Position numbers and translations under genes: made by a program. Source: Candidatus Poribacteria bacterium (GTDB lineage: Bacteria; Poribacteria; WGA-4E; GCA-2687025). From it: a stretch of DNA of 64,000 nt. Position 1 is the first letter of the stretch; each line of letters begins with the position of its first letter. The notes below the pieces were generated by a model that worked only from the letters and a program-made list of their open reading frames with translations, made no database searches and was not told the DNA's origin. Where the stretch lies: NCBI GenBank assembly GCA_026004875.1, contig BPJZ01000002.1, positions 1-64,000 on the forward strand, written 5' to 3'. This document shows positions 10,001 through 19,700 of the stretch, in pieces.

Positions 10001-10333
10001 TGCTTCAAGCTGATGAAGCTAGGGCCTCTGGTCGGCGTGCGCACCTGGGGCGGCGTCATCGGCATCTCGCCTAAGTCCACGTTTGTGGACGGCGGGCGAA
10101 CGACACAGCCGGAGTACGCCTTTTGGTTCGTGGACGTCGGCTGGGGCGTAGAGAACTATGGGACCGACCCGGACATTGAAGTGCCCTACAGACCGCAAGA
10201 CTACCTTGCCGGGGTGGATCCCCAGCTTGACAAGGCGATCGAGGTGATCCTCCAGCTGATCGCGGAGAGCCCGCCGCAACTGCCCGACTTTTCGGAGCGC
10301 CCCCGGCTGACGCTTCCCGAGTTGCCACGCTGA
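7061..10333 (+). CDS. Tricorn protease homologue (S41 family)
   Basis: Large self-compartmentalising peptidase that trims oligopeptides, 1090 residues, close to the archaeal Tricorn length. The first two thirds are WD40-like beta-propeller repeats such as LFSPDGRWLAFSARDEGPWE and SWSPDGQWIAYGIRTGD. A charged linker rich in Glu and Lys (about residues 515-560) interrupts the second propeller. The C-terminal part has the C1 domain, a PDZ domain (about residues 790-870) and the peptidase core, with the probable histidine in GTSHCYEMGGDY and the nucleophile serine in ENAGSDGD. I start at 7061, after GGAGGAGGAATAGG; the open frame extends 40 codons upstream but overlaps the tautomerase gene. There is no signal peptide, so it is probably cytoplasmic. 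Confidence 0.92.
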   Translation: MAGYYRMPTIHGETIVFVCEDDLWAVSVGGGVPRRLTASVGAVKTPLFSPDGRWLAFSARDEGPWEVYLMDGLGGEPRRLTYQGANAEVAAWTPEGDSIVYSSNAAQPFPHVAQLWRIEAQGGEPILYEWGPSDRIAFGPNGALVLARHARRDPSWWKRYRGGTAGQLWIDRDGSRNFVRLTPANGNFTSPMWIGERIYFLSDHEGIGNLYSCLPDGSDLRRHTHHEEYYARNATTDGRRIVYHAGAEIYLYDVETDTSRKVEIEYRSPRVQRQRKFVSTGQYLQEYMPHPDGHALALTVRGKPFTFANWEGAVVQHGVPQGVRYRLTQWLNDGKRLITVSDADGEERLEILTVDGSEPPRRFAELDFGRPIGLEVSPVADAILLANNRMELWHVNLETGEAKRLDHSEYGTIRGASWSPDGQWIAYGIRTGDHVSQIRIVHVESGEIHEVTHREFFDFSPTWDPDGNYLYFLSYREFNPVYDALQFELSFPQAMRPMLITLRADLPDPFVPQPRPLQEKPEKKNNDGDKQAKEETKSPEEEQKETEQEAKEKKPKPVRIDFEGIRWRVRAFPYPEGIYSPLFGLSGKVIFASYPKRPSFRSPGTGEEGPQGTLHLYEFKDQRKEVLVTGISDFELSRDRTTLVYRAGDRLRVIKAGEKPPEDKNGGFTRRSGWVDLNRVRCAVVPAEEWRQMYREAWRLQREYFWTPDMSGVDWELVYRRYLPLLERVATRTEFSDLMWEMQGELGTSHCYEMGGDYRPGPNYALGFLGADLRYDPETDAYRIVHIVRGDPWNEEAHTPLGRPGVNVQEGDLLLAINGQRLSRELPPGAALLNLANQEVELTVRSADEEKPRTVTVRTLPDEYPPRYREWVARNREYVHEKTEGQVGYVHIPDMGPRGFAEFHRGYLAELDYPSLLIDVRHNRGGHVSSLLLEKLARRRIGYDVQRWGKPIPYPYESVMGPMVALTDENAGSDGDIFSHCFKLMKLGPLVGVRTWGGVIGISPKSTFVDGGRTTQPEYAFWFVDVGWGVENYGTDPDIEVPYRPQDYLAGVDPQLDKAIEVILQLIAESPPQLPDFSERPRLTLPELPR

Positions 10334-10351
10334 GCGACAAGGGAGTGGCCG

Positions 10352-11128
10352 ATGCGCTCGCTGTTTGGAAGCGGCTATCTTGCCTACTACGTCCGGGGAT
10401 TCGGCTACCTGGGGGCCGGGGCGCTCGTGGGGATCGGAGTTGCGGCGCTGCTCTCCTGGGCGATGGGCGGTTACGGGATGGCCCGCCACGCGCTCAGCTG
10501 GATCGCCGCGCTCTGCGTGGTGGCCAACCTACCCTTTGCGCTCCGGCGCAGACGCTGGATCGTCCGGTTTGGTCACCAGGCCCGATGGCTGAAAACCCAT
10601 TGGTTCCTTGGCGGTGTTGCGCTGGCGCTGATCGGGATCCATTCGGCGCTCAACCCGGTCTCCCGTTCCGGCTGGTTGGTGTTCGTCTTGGCGCTGGGGA
10701 TTCTTCTGGCCGGGCTGGTGGCCCACTTTACCCGCCGATATCCCCGACGGTACGCCGTTCGGGTGCACTTTTTCTTTGTGGCCGCGTTGGTGTTGGCGCT
10801 TGGACTGCACGCCGTCGAGAAGTACCAGCACCCTTGGTTCCCGCTCCGAACGCCGACCCAAGAGGGAGAGGTGGTGCACGACGTCGCCTGCGCCGTCTGC
10901 CACACGGTGCGCAACGCCTACCGGGAGTACTCCTGTCTGGGCTGTCATGCCCACAACACGCCGGAGATCGCCGAGGTGCACGAGCTGCACGGCGTACCGG
11001 ACTGGTCCCGATGCCTGGACTGCCACCGAGCGACGATCGGGGGGAAGCGATACTCAACGGGCACCCTCGGCCGGTTTGTGCCTGGGGACGTCTTCGGCGA
11101 AGAGCGCTTCCCGATGCCGGAACGCTGA
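10352..11128 (+). CDS. Membrane-anchored trihaem c-type cytochrome with ferric-reductase-like transmembrane domain
   Basis: A 258-residue protein. The N-terminal half has about five hydrophobic helices with several histidines (MARHALSW, RFGHQARW, THWFLGG, IGIHSAL, VRVHFFF), as in cytochrome b561 or ferric-reductase-type membrane domains that bind b haems. The C-terminal part carries three CxxCH haem-c motifs: CAVCH (Cys180), CLGCH (Cys195) and CLDCH (Cys221). Haem c attachment implies that this part is outside the cytoplasmic membrane. A role in transmembrane electron transfer is inferred; donor and acceptor are unknown. It starts 18 bases after the tricorn gene with an AAGGGAG ribosome binding site and ends before a strong bidirectional terminator. 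Confidence 0.8.
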   Translation: MRSLFGSGYLAYYVRGFGYLGAGALVGIGVAALLSWAMGGYGMARHALSWIAALCVVANLPFALRRRRWIVRFGHQARWLKTHWFLGGVALALIGIHSALNPVSRSGWLVFVLALGILLAGLVAHFTRRYPRRYAVRVHFFFVAALVLALGLHAVEKYQHPWFPLRTPTQEGEVVHDVACAVCHTVRNAYREYSCLGCHAHNTPEIAEVHELHGVPDWSRCLDCHRATIGGKRYSTGTLGRFVPGDVFGEERFPMPER

Positions 11129-11134
11129 GAGAAC

Positions 11135-11165
11135 GACAAAGGCCCCGTTGAACGGGGCCTTTGTC
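11135..11165. terminator. Bidirectional terminator between cytochrome and acs genes
   Basis: A perfect inverted repeat of 15 bases per arm with A- and T-rich ends, placed between two convergent genes. It can act on both transcripts. Confidence 0.85.
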
Positions 11166-11197
11166 GAGGGACTTTCCGTTTCCGAGGAGAGGAGGCG

Positions 11198-13150
11198 TCA
11201 CTCCTCGTCCGCTTGGAGTTTGGCCAAAACGGAGATGTCCTCCAGGGTGTCGATGTTCCCCAGAGAGGGATCCCGAAGCGCCACCTTTCGGAGTAGCCGG
11301 CGCATGATCTTCCCAGAACGGGTCTTCGGAAGGGCGTCGGTGAACCGGATCTCCTTGGGCCGCGCAAACTTCCCAATGACCGAAGCGACCTGCTCGACCA
11401 GCTGGCCCTTGATCTCGTCCGACTTCTGGTAGCCGGACTTGAGGGTCACAAAGCAGACCAACGCCTGACCGGTCAGCTCGTCCGGGACGCCGATCACGGC
11501 CGCCTCGGCCACAGCGGGATGGCCCACCAGCGCATGCTCCACCTCGGCGGTGCCGATCCGATGGCCGGAGATGTTCACCACGTCGTCAATGCGGCCCAGA
11601 ATCCAGAAGTAGCCGTCCCGATCCCGCATCGCCCCGTCGCCGGTGAAGTAGACGTGGGGGATCACCTCCCAATAGGACTGCCGATAGCGATCCGGATCGC
11701 CCCAGAGGGTGCGCATCATCCCCGGCCAGGGCTGACGGATGACCAAGAAGCCTTGCTCGCCGGTGGGAACCGGCTTACCGTCCTGATCCACCACGTCCGG
11801 TTCGACGCCAAAGAAGGGCAGCGTCGCGCTTCCCGGCTTGGTCGGCGTTGCCCCTGGAAGCGGAGAGATCAGGATTCCGCCCGTCTCCGTCTGCCACCAG
11901 GTGTCCACAATCGGGCACCGCTCCTTGCCGACCACTCGGTAGTACCAAAGCCAGGCGTCCGGATTGATCGGTTCGCCGACCGTCCCGAGCAGCCGGAGGC
12001 TCGAAAGGTCGTGTTGGGTGACCCACTGGTTCCCCTGGCGGATGAAGGCCCGAATCGCCGTCGGCGCCGTATAAAGAATGGTGATCCGGTGCCGTTCGAT
12101 CATCTCCCAGAAGCGGCCCCAGTTGGGCGTGTCCGGCGCCCCCTCGTACATGAAGACCGTAGCACCGTTGGCCAGCGGTCCGTAGACGATGTAAGAATGG
12201 CCGGTAATCCAGCCGATGTCGGCGGTACACCAGTAAAGATCGGTGTCCTTCAGGTCGAAGATATACTTCGCCGTGTGGGCGGTATAGACCATATAGCCGC
12301 CGACGGCGTGTTGTACGCCTTTGGGCTTCCCGGTCGAACCAGAGGTGTAGAGGATAAAGGCCGGATGCTGCGCGTCCAGCGGCTCGACGGGGCAGTCGGT
12401 CGAGGCTTCAGCGATCGCCTCGTGCCACCAGACATCGCGCCCTTCGGTCCAAGGGATGTCGTTGCCGCATCGCTTAAAGACGAGCACCTTCTCCACCGAG
12501 GGGCAGGCGCCGTCGGCCAGCGCCTTGTCCACGGTCTCCTTGAGCGGGACGATCTTCGCCCGCCGCCAGCCGCCGTCGGCGGTGATGACCGCTTTGCAGG
12601 TGGCGTCGTTGACCCGTTCCCGGACCGCCTCGGCGCTGAAGCCGCCGAAGATGACGCTGTGAATAATCCCCAAACGGGCGCAGGCCAGGAGAACGATCGC
12701 CAGCTCCGGAATCATCGGCATATAGACGGCGACTCGGTCCCCCTTCTGCAGGCCTAGGCCTTTGAGGACGTTGGCCACCCGGCAGACTTCATCGTGCAGT
12801 TGCTGATAGGTCAGCGTCCGGACGTCCCCCGGTTCGCCCTCGAAGACGATCGCCGCCTTGTGGCGCCGTTCGGTGTTCAGATGACGATCCACGCAGTTGT
12901 AGCACAGGTTCGTCTCCGCGCCGACGAACCACTCGACCCACGGTTCTTCCCATTTTCGGACCTGGTTCCACTTCTTGAACCAGTGAAACTCCTCAGCCAC
13001 CTCACCCCAGTAGCCTTCCGGATCACGGATCGAGCGCTCGTACCGCTCGCGGTATTCGTCCAGGCTCTGGATGTAAGCCGTCTTCTGGAACTCTTTCGGC
13101 GGTGGAAACACGGCGCTCTGCTCGGCAACGTTTCCGCGTTCTTCTGCCAT
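11198..13150 (-). CDS. acs: Acetyl-coenzyme A synthetase
   Basis: AMP-forming enzyme that activates acetate to acetyl-CoA, 650 residues, the normal length. Visible motifs are the N-terminal [15 protein letters not shown], the AMP/ATP-binding loop [39 protein letters not shown] and the C-terminal catalytic lysine in [14 protein letters not shown], the usual site of regulatory acetylation. I place the start at 13150 because AAAGGAG lies just upstream; the frame is open for another 25 codons without similarity. Acetate use would feed the same acetyl-CoA pool as the pyruvate dehydrogenase encoded at 28.8-34.3 kb. Confidence 0.96.
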   Translation of the reverse strand: MAEERGNVAEQSAVFPPPKEFQKTAYIQSLDEYRERYERSIRDPEGYWGEVAEEFHWFKKWNQVRKWEEPWVEWFVGAETNLCYNCVDRHLNTERRHKAAIVFEGEPGDVRTLTYQQLHDEVCRVANVLKGLGLQKGDRVAVYMPMIPELAIVLLACARLGIIHSVIFGGFSAEAVRERVNDATCKAVITADGGWRRAKIVPLKETVDKALADGACPSVEKVLVFKRCGNDIPWTEGRDVWWHEAIAEASTDCPVEPLDAQHPAFILYTSGSTGKPKGVQHAVGGYMVYTAHTAKYIFDLKDTDLYWCTADIGWITGHSYIVYGPLANGATVFMYEGAPDTPNWGRFWEMIERHRITILYTAPTAIRAFIRQGNQWVTQHDLSSLRLLGTVGEPINPDAWLWYYRVVGKERCPIVDTWWQTETGGILISPLPGATPTKPGSATLPFFGVEPDVVDQDGKPVPTGEQGFLVIRQPWPGMMRTLWGDPDRYRQSYWEVIPHVYFTGDGAMRDRDGYFWILGRIDDVVNISGHRIGTAEVEHALVGHPAVAEAAVIGVPDELTGQALVCFVTLKSGYQKSDEIKGQLVEQVASVIGKFARPKEIRFTDALPKTRSGKIMRRLLRKVALRDPSLGNIDTLEDISVLAKLQADEE

Positions 13151-13186
13151 CGCGTTCTCCTTTCTGTCCAGCCGGCCCATTGGAGG

Positions 13187-13213
13187 ATTAGCATAGGGGG
13201 GGAGGCCTGTCAA
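13187..13213 (-). promoter_or_regulatory. Promoter for acs
   Basis: On the minus strand there is an exact TTGACA (13213-13208). The best -10 is GCTAAT (13192-13187) with a short 15-base spacer; a run of seven C lies between them. Confidence 0.4.
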
Positions 13214-13235
13214 GCAAGGGACCAAGATGGGCGGC

Positions 13236-13979
13236 TCAAGCCTCCGAGGGGGGTTCGACCCGGCGGGAGGCTGGCTCTACATAGACGTAATGAGCCAACT
13301 CCAACGGGAGGAACTGAACCCGATCCTCCCCCTCAACCTGGATCTGAAAGCCCCCAATGTCCCGTTCTCGAATCAGGAGCCTCACCCCAGGGAACAGCCC
13401 CATCTGACCCAGGCGGCGGAGCGCCTCAGCGTTCCGATCGCTGACCCGGCGAACGACAACCGCACCGTGACGCTCCACGTCGCTGAGCGGGAGATAACGC
13501 GTCTTGGAGATGTGCCCTTCCGGCGTGGGGATCGGCGCCCCGTGAGGATCGATGCGCGGGTGGCCCAGCATTCGATCGATCCGCTCCTCGAACTCCTCCG
13601 AGATGACGTGCTCCAACTGCTCCGCCTCGGCGTCCACCTGATCCCAGGAGAAGCCGATGTGCTCAGTCAAGTAAAGCTCTAACAACCGATGGTGCCGGAT
13701 AATCTCCAGGGCGATGCGCCGCCCGACCGGTGTCAGTCGCGCCCCCTGATAGGGTCGATACTCAATGAGGCCAAGATCGCCCAGCTTCCGAAGCATGTTG
13801 GTGACCGACGCTGGAGAGATGCCCATCCGCTGGGCGATAGCGATCGTCGTCGCTCGATCGCTATCGCCCTGAAGCTTGTAGATCGTCTTGAGATAGTCCT
13901 CCATGGCCGGCGTCAGCACGTCGGCCAGCCGACGGCGGGGGTTGTCGTCACGCGGACCGGACGGATCGGATCTGCTCAT
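13236..13979 (-). CDS. DtxR/MntR-family metal-dependent transcriptional regulator
   Basis: DNA-binding repressor of the DtxR family, 247 residues. The N-terminal winged helix is seen in [14 protein letters not shown] and the recognition region [18 protein letters not shown]. The dimerisation and metal-binding region follows ([31 protein letters not shown]), with Glu and His residues suited to Mn or Fe. The C-terminal third (from about residue 150) is an SH3-like FeoA-type domain. Family members repress metal uptake when Mn2+ or Fe2+ is plentiful. It lies 15 bases after dapF in the same direction, so it may be co-transcribed with lysA-dapF. The first 15-20 residues are poorly conserved and the true start may be internal. 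Confidence 0.9.
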   Translation of the reverse strand: MSRSDPSGPRDDNPRRRLADVLTPAMEDYLKTIYKLQGDSDRATTIAIAQRMGISPASVTNMLRKLGDLGLIEYRPYQGARLTPVGRRIALEIIRHHRLLELYLTEHIGFSWDQVDAEAEQLEHVISEEFEERIDRMLGHPRIDPHGAPIPTPEGHISKTRYLPLSDVERHGAVVVRRVSDRNAEALRRLGQMGLFPGVRLLIRERDIGGFQIQVEGEDRVQFLPLELAHYVYVEPASRRVEPPSEA

Positions 13980-13994
13980 TGAACTGGGCTCTTC

Positions 13995-14822
13995 TCAGTA
14001 GTTCCACGCCTCCGGCTCCAGGACGCCCCGGTAGATCAATCGGGCATCTCCCTCTAGATATACTTCGCGCGGCCGCCCGTTCTCCAACCGAAAGTGAACC
14101 CGCAGGAGAAATCCGCCGGCCGTTCGGACGGTCACAGGGGGCCGAACCCGTCCCAGCAGCGCAGCCGTTACCGCCGAAGCGATCGCACCGGTGCCGCAAG
14201 CGAGCGTCTCGTCCTCAACCCCGCGCTCATAGGTGCGGATGCGTATCCGATCGGAGGCCTCCACGACGACGAAGTTTGCGTTCGTCCCCGCCGGCGCAAA
14301 GAGAGGATGGTAGCGCGTCTCTCGGCCCAGCCGAACCACGTCTACCGCCTCAGGATCCTCCACAAAGTAGACCACATGAGGAACCCCAGTGTTGGCGAAG
14401 CTGGCCGTCCACTCCCCCTCAGCAAGAGGGACGGCGAACTCCAAACGCACCTCGCGTGGATCGCTCATCTGGACCTTCACCCGATCGCCCAGGACCTCCG
14501 CAGCGTACACCCCCGCCAAGGTCTCAAACCGCATCTGCTCATCGGCGATTTGGTTCAGATAAGCGAAGCGGGCGATACACCGAGCTCCGTTGCCGCAGGT
14601 CTCCACCTCCCCGCCGTCGGCGTTGAAGTACCGCATCTTGAAGTTGGCGGCCTTCGGATCGTCCGGCGGCTCGACCATTAAGAACCCGTCGGCGCCAACG
14701 GAGAGCCGCCGCGCACAAACCTTTTGCACAAAGCTCGGAGTCGGTTTGATCTCCAAGCTCCGATTGTCCACGATGATAAAGTCGTTCCCGGCACCGCTGA
14801 ACTTCATGAAGGGGATGCTCAC
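13995..14822 (-). CDS. dapF: Diaminopimelate epimerase
   Basis: Interconverts LL- and meso-diaminopimelate for lysine and peptidoglycan synthesis. It has 275 residues, the usual length. The two catalytic cysteines lie in GGEVETCGNGARC and DETLACGTGAIASA. The N-terminal MKFSGAGNDFIIVDN is characteristic. Its ATG overlaps the lysA stop by 4 bases, which implies translational coupling. Confidence 0.97.
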   Translation of the reverse strand: MSIPFMKFSGAGNDFIIVDNRSLEIKPTPSFVQKVCARRLSVGADGFLMVEPPDDPKAANFKMRYFNADGGEVETCGNGARCIARFAYLNQIADEQMRFETLAGVYAAEVLGDRVKVQMSDPREVRLEFAVPLAEGEWTASFANTGVPHVVYFVEDPEAVDVVRLGRETRYHPLFAPAGTNANFVVVEASDRIRIRTYERGVEDETLACGTGAIASAVTAALLGRVRPPVTVRTAGGFLLRVHFRLENGRPREVYLEGDARLIYRGVLEPEAWNY

Positions 14823-16123
14823 CGCTCCGTCTCCTCTCGGCCGTCGTCCCAGAGCTCTTCGGGAATCCGCTCTCCGCGAATGAGGTCCTCATACGACTCA
14901 CGCTCGCGGACCAGGTAGTGCCGATCGTCCATCACCAGGACTTCAGCGGGGCGTGGCCGAGCGTTGTAGTTGGAGGCCATCACAAACCCATAAGCCCCTG
15001 CGCTGAAGATCGCCAGGAGGGTCCCCGCCTGCGAGCGAGGCAACATCCGATCCTTCGCGAAGAAGTCGCCCGTCTCGCAGACCGGGCCGACCACGTCCAC
15101 CCGCTCCTCTCCGCTGCCCAACTCACAGACCGGATAGATGTGATGGAAGCTTCCGTAGAGCGCTGGGCGGATCAGTTCGGTCATCGCCGCGTCTACGATC
15201 AGGAAGGTCTTCTCCGGCGTCTCTTTGCGATAAATCACCTCGGTCAGGAGGACGCCGGCATTTCCGACTAAGTACCGCCCCGGCTCGACGATCAGCGTAC
15301 AGCCGCTCTCCCGAATGCGCGGGAGCAGCCGCTTAGCGTACTCCTCCGGCGTGAAGATCGCCTCGTCCTCTCGATAGCGGATCGGGAAGCCGCCACCAAG
15401 GTTCAGCGTGTCGATCGTAAAGCCGTCCCGGCGCAACCGATCAAGCAACCCCAGGAGACGATCCAAGGCCAGCGAGTAGGCCTCTAGGCTGCGCACCGGC
15501 GAACCGATGTGAGCGTGAATTCCCCGAACCTCCAGGCCCGAGAGCTCCCGCATCTTGTGATAGGCGGCTAAGGCCTGATCCAAATCCACGCCGAATTTGG
15601 TTCCTCTCTTGCCGGTCGTGGTGTAAGCGTGGGTCTCCGGGTCCACGTCCGGATTGACCCGAAGCGCAACTGGTGCCCGGACGCCTAACCGCTCGGCGAC
15701 CCGTCCGATCGCCTCCGCCTCCGGCAGCGACTCAACGTTGAAGAGGCGAACGCCGGTCTTCAGCGCCAACTCGATCTCATCCGGCCGTTTGCCCACCCCG
15801 GCAAAGACGATCCGATCCGGCGCCACTCCAGCCCGAACGGCCCGGAACAGCTCCCCACCGGAGACGATGTCCGCCCCGGCGCCCATCCGGAAGAGCGCCC
15901 GGAGCACCGCTAGGTTGCCATTGGCTTTGACCGCATAACAGATCAGATGATCGACTGCTGAGAGCGCCGCCTGAAGCTCCTGAAACCGGCGCCTTATCTC
16001 CGCGTGGCTGTAAACGTACAGCGGCGTACCGTAGACCTCCGCCAGACGGGAGAGCGGAACCGACTCGCAGAACAGCTCCCCCCCTCGAAAGGAGAAACCC
16101 TCGATCGGTAGGACGGGCCTCAC
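14819..16123 (-). CDS. lysA: Diaminopimelate decarboxylase
   Basis: PLP enzyme that decarboxylates meso-diaminopimelate to L-lysine. The 434 residues assume a GTG start at 16123, chosen because GGAGAAGGG precedes it by about six bases; the open frame extends 26 codons further without similarity. The PLP lysine is in CYAVKANGN, followed by IVSGGELFRA, GKRGTKFGVD, HIGSPV, the glycine-rich phosphate site LNLGGGFPIRY and the C-terminal substrate-binding cysteine in VGPVCETGDFF. It is first in the lysA-dapF-dtxR-type operon. Confidence 0.95.
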   Translation of the reverse strand: MRPVLPIEGFSFRGGELFCESVPLSRLAEVYGTPLYVYSHAEIRRRFQELQAALSAVDHLICYAVKANGNLAVLRALFRMGAGADIVSGGELFRAVRAGVAPDRIVFAGVGKRPDEIELALKTGVRLFNVESLPEAEAIGRVAERLGVRAPVALRVNPDVDPETHAYTTTGKRGTKFGVDLDQALAAYHKMRELSGLEVRGIHAHIGSPVRSLEAYSLALDRLLGLLDRLRRDGFTIDTLNLGGGFPIRYREDEAIFTPEEYAKRLLPRIRESGCTLIVEPGRYLVGNAGVLLTEVIYRKETPEKTFLIVDAAMTELIRPALYGSFHHIYPVCELGSGEERVDVVGPVCETGDFFAKDRMLPRSQAGTLLAIFSAGAYGFVMASNYNARPRPAEVLVMDDRHYLVRERESYEDLIRGERIPEELWDDGREETER

Positions 16124-16217
16124 TGGAATCCCTTCTCCAAAACAGATCCTGCCAACCGACTCGAAGACAATCCGTTGGTACCATACGCTTGGGAGGGGCA
16201 CAAGGCCGACTCGCCCC

Positions 16218-16246
16218 TTGATCGCTCACGGTCGAAATGATATCCG
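16218..16246 (+). promoter_or_regulatory. Possible promoter for the 16.3-28.8 kb run
   Basis: TTGATC (16218-16223) and TATCCG (16241-16246) are separated by 17 bases, 76 bases before the GNAT gene. The -10 match is weak. Confidence 0.3.
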
Positions 16247-16321
16247 CAACCCTGAGGAGAGGAGCCCAAAACTCCTCAGAGGGCCAAAAGAGTCCCTTCC
16301 ACTCATCAGGAGAGGAGGCTG

Positions 16322-16777
16322 ATGGAGCCCGTTCAAGTGCGCTGGGGAGCCCCGGAGGACGTCGAGACGATTGCTCAGTACAACCTTCAGCTCGCTTGGG
16401 AGACGGAACAACTCCGGCTGGATTGGGAGGTTGTCCGCGCCGGCGTTCAAGCGGTCTTCGAAGACCCCTCCCGGGGTCGCTATCTGGTCGCCGAGTTGGA
16501 CGGGAACGTGGTCGGTCAGCTGATGATCACCACCGAATGGAGCGACTGGCGCAACGGCCCGATGTGGTGGATTCAAAGCGTCTACGTCGCCCAGGAACAC
16601 CGAGGCCGAGGGGTGTTCCGAGCGTTGTTTCAACGGCTTCGGGAGGAGGCCCAGGCGGCTTCGGTTCGGGCGTTACGGCTGTATGTGGAGAAGGAGAACA
16701 CCACGGCGCAGGAGGTCTACCGGCGGCTAGGGATGCGGCCGTCGGGGTACCTCGTCTACGAGATGGAACCGGTCTGA
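16322..16777 (+). CDS. GNAT-family N-acetyltransferase
   Basis: Acetyltransferase of 151 residues with the acetyl-CoA pyrophosphate loop in VAQEHRGRGVFRALF and the family's final strand region YRRLGMRPSGYLVYEME. The substrate, a small amine or a protein, cannot be inferred. GGAGAGGAGG precedes the ATG. Its stop overlaps the start of the giant propeller gene (TGATG), so it is the first translated gene of the long co-directional run ending in the sigma factor. Confidence 0.88.
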   Translation: MEPVQVRWGAPEDVETIAQYNLQLAWETEQLRLDWEVVRAGVQAVFEDPSRGRYLVAELDGNVVGQLMITTEWSDWRNGPMWWIQSVYVAQEHRGRGVFRALFQRLREEAQAASVRALRLYVEKENTTAQEVYRRLGMRPSGYLVYEMEPV

Positions 16778-19700
16778 TGCGGAGCTGGGCAACGACGGTC
16801 CTTTGTCTTCTCACGGCGTTCAGCTCGGCGCAGGAGCTGGGCGATCCGGTCTGGCGGCGGGTTCCGGACGCCGCTGGAGCAACGGTCCGATTCTTTGCCG
16901 AAGCGATCGAGGACCCGTTTGCTGCCGTCTGGTTTGCGACCCCGGCGGGACTGCTCCGCTACGACGGTCTCTTTCGCTGGTATCGGCGCGAAGACGGGCT
17001 GCCCAGCAACGAGGTACGAGGCCTGGAGCTGGACGCTCAAGGACGGCTGTGGATCGCAACCGGAAACGGCCTGGCCCATTATCACCTTCTGGAGGAGACC
17101 ATCACCTTAGAGCCGGCCTTCGCAGGGCAGCCGGTTAACGATATCGTTCAAACTCCAGACGGCACCCTCTGGGTGGCAACCGCTCAGGGGCTTTATCGAA
17201 GGCTTCACGAGGAGTGGAAGCCGGTCCCGGGAACCGAAGGGCGGGACGCCCACCTGCTGCAGGCCGCTGGCGCGGACACGGTTTGGTGCGTCCTCCAGCG
17301 CTCCGGCGAGCAGAGAGGAGAGCTGCTCGGCGTGGACCGGGGGAACCTGATCGTTCACTTCCCGCTTCCGGCGATCCCTGAGATGGATCGGGTGACCGCT
17401 TTAGCGCCGGCTCCAGAAGGAGGATGGTGGCTCGGGACGGTGGCGAGGCTCTGGCGCTTCGATGGCGAGTGGACACCGGTAGAGCTTCCCACGCCGCAGC
17501 TTTGGGTACGAGGGATCGCCGGGGACGCAGAGAAGCGCTGGGTGGCAACCGACCAGGGGCTGTTTCGTTACCGAGAGGGGGCCTGGCAGCGCTTTCTCGA
17601 ACGGGACGGCCTCCCCTCCCGAAACACTGGGGGAATCTTTGAGGACCGACAGGGACGGGTCTGGTTGGCGACCGACCGAGGCCTTGCCGTCGCCGACGGA
17701 GCATGGGTTCAGGTGCACCGGACGCACGGGCTTCCCTCTGAACGGATTCAAACGCTCCTGGCCGACCTAAATGGAGGCCTCTGGGTCGGAACCGACTCCG
17801 GCTTGGCCCACTTTCGGGAGTTCTGGAGACATTTTGGCCTTCCGGAGGGCCTCCCCGGCGAGAACGTCTCGAGTCTAGCTCTGGAAGAGGGGGACCGGCT
17901 GTGGGTTGGGGTGCGCGGAGCAACCGCCGGGCTGGCCGTCCCCGACCCTTCCGGCTGGAGGCCGCTATACGCCGGGACCGATCTGCCCGAAGGAGACGTT
18001 TTGGCCGTCTGGGCAGATCGGCGTGGTAGGGTCTGGATCGGCTCCGGGTTTCTCCGGACGCTGGGCGGAGAGATCATCGAGGACTTTCTTGGGAGCGTCT
18101 CCCGCTTGGAGGGAGAAGAGTGGCAGAGCTGGTCACTTCCGGCGACTCCGATCGCCGTCGTCGAGGATGCCGCCGGCCTCCTATGGGCGGCGACCCGAAG
18201 GGGGGATCTGTTCTGGTTTGACGGAGAGCGTTTCGTTCCCGAACCGCTTCCCTTTCCGGCGGAGATTCGAGCTCTGCTGGTCGACGGAGTCGGGAGGCTC
18301 TGGGTTGGCACTTCGGACGGTCTTCTGGCGCGCGTCGGAGGCGAATGGCAAGAGCATCCGCTTCCGGCGGAACTCCCCACTCCCTCGGTCTGGTCACTAG
18401 CCGAAGGGAACGACGGCACCCTCTGGGTTGGACTAGAAGGAGCCATCGCCGCTCGGAGCCCAAGGGGGGACTGGCTCGCCTTTGGCGAAGAGGACGGCCT
18501 TCCCAATCTTCCGGTCGTCAGCCTTGCAATAACGACCGAGGGAACGCTTTGGGCCGGATTCGACGGCGCAGCGGGGCTTTACGCTCATCGCACCGGTCGA
18601 GCGTCTGTTCAGACAGCGCTGGTGCGCGCCCCAGCCGGGGTCGTCGGCGAGTCGGCGGTCCTGATCCAGTTTACCGGCGGAGACGGCGTCACCCCTCCAG
18701 AACAGATGCGGTTCTCCTTTCGCGTGGACGGCGGTGGGTGGTCGCCGCCGGAGGTTCGTCGGGAGGTGCTTTTGGACAACCTTCAGCAAGGTCAACGAAT
18801 CGCGTTCGAAGTCCGCGCCGTCGGCAGGGACGGCCGGGTCGACCCGACCCCTGCCCGGACCGAATTCCTCGTGGACCTGCTCCCGCCGACGGTGGAGATC
18901 CTTCGGCCTCGCCCCGGAGAACGGCTGCGGGGAAGCGTCCCGATCGTCGGGACCGTGCTCGATCCGACCGACCTGGAGGGGTACGAGCTCCGTCTTCCCG
19001 GTGCGCCGCCGATCGGTGGAGACCAGGCGCGCGAAAACGAGCTGCTCGCCAACTGGGATACGCGCACGGTGCCCGACGGAAACCACGAGATCTTACTTCG
19101 TGCCTGGGATCGTCTCGACGGACCGTACGACACGGTGCATGTCCGAGAGCTCCGCGTTCCCGTCCGAGTGGACAACACGCCGCCAGAGGCGCGCTTGATC
19201 CCAGAACCATCCGGCGAGCGGGAGGTGATTCTCCACGTGGAAGCCGCCGACGCGGAGCTTGGCGCTTATCGCCTGGAGTACCGACAGATGGACGATTGGA
19301 GACCGATCGTCAGCGAGCCTCTCGAAGGAAGCGTCGCTCAGGAGTCGGTCCGATGGAGCGTCGCAGCGCTTCACGGCGAGCTAGTCGTCCGGCTGACCGT
19401 AATCGACGCCGCCGGAAACGAAAGGTCCACCACGGCCAGCCTCACAGTGAACAATCCTGCCGCACTTCCGTTGGTCCAAATTCTCCAGCCGGAGGCTGAG
19501 GCGCGCCTGAGTCAACGCCTGGAGGTGATCGGCACCGCTTGGGACGAGAGCCTGGTTGGATACCGAATCGAGCTACTCCCGGAAGGAGGGACTCGCCCCG
19601 TCTTGGTTCAGGAGAGCGACCAGGCCGTCCGGGACGGTCTACTCGGGGCCTGGGACCTTCTGGGAGTGCCCGAGGGTCGGTATCGGCTTCGGCTCATCGC

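Noticed and set aside
13995-14681. Long plus-strand open frames over dapF (195 and 215 codons)
   Set aside because: They are antisense shadows produced by high GC; the minus strand encodes complete dapF motifs.
16237-16776. 180-codon upstream extension of the propeller gene
   Set aside because: It lies in a wrong frame over the GNAT gene; the ATG at 16777 starts a signal peptide and overlaps the GNAT stop.
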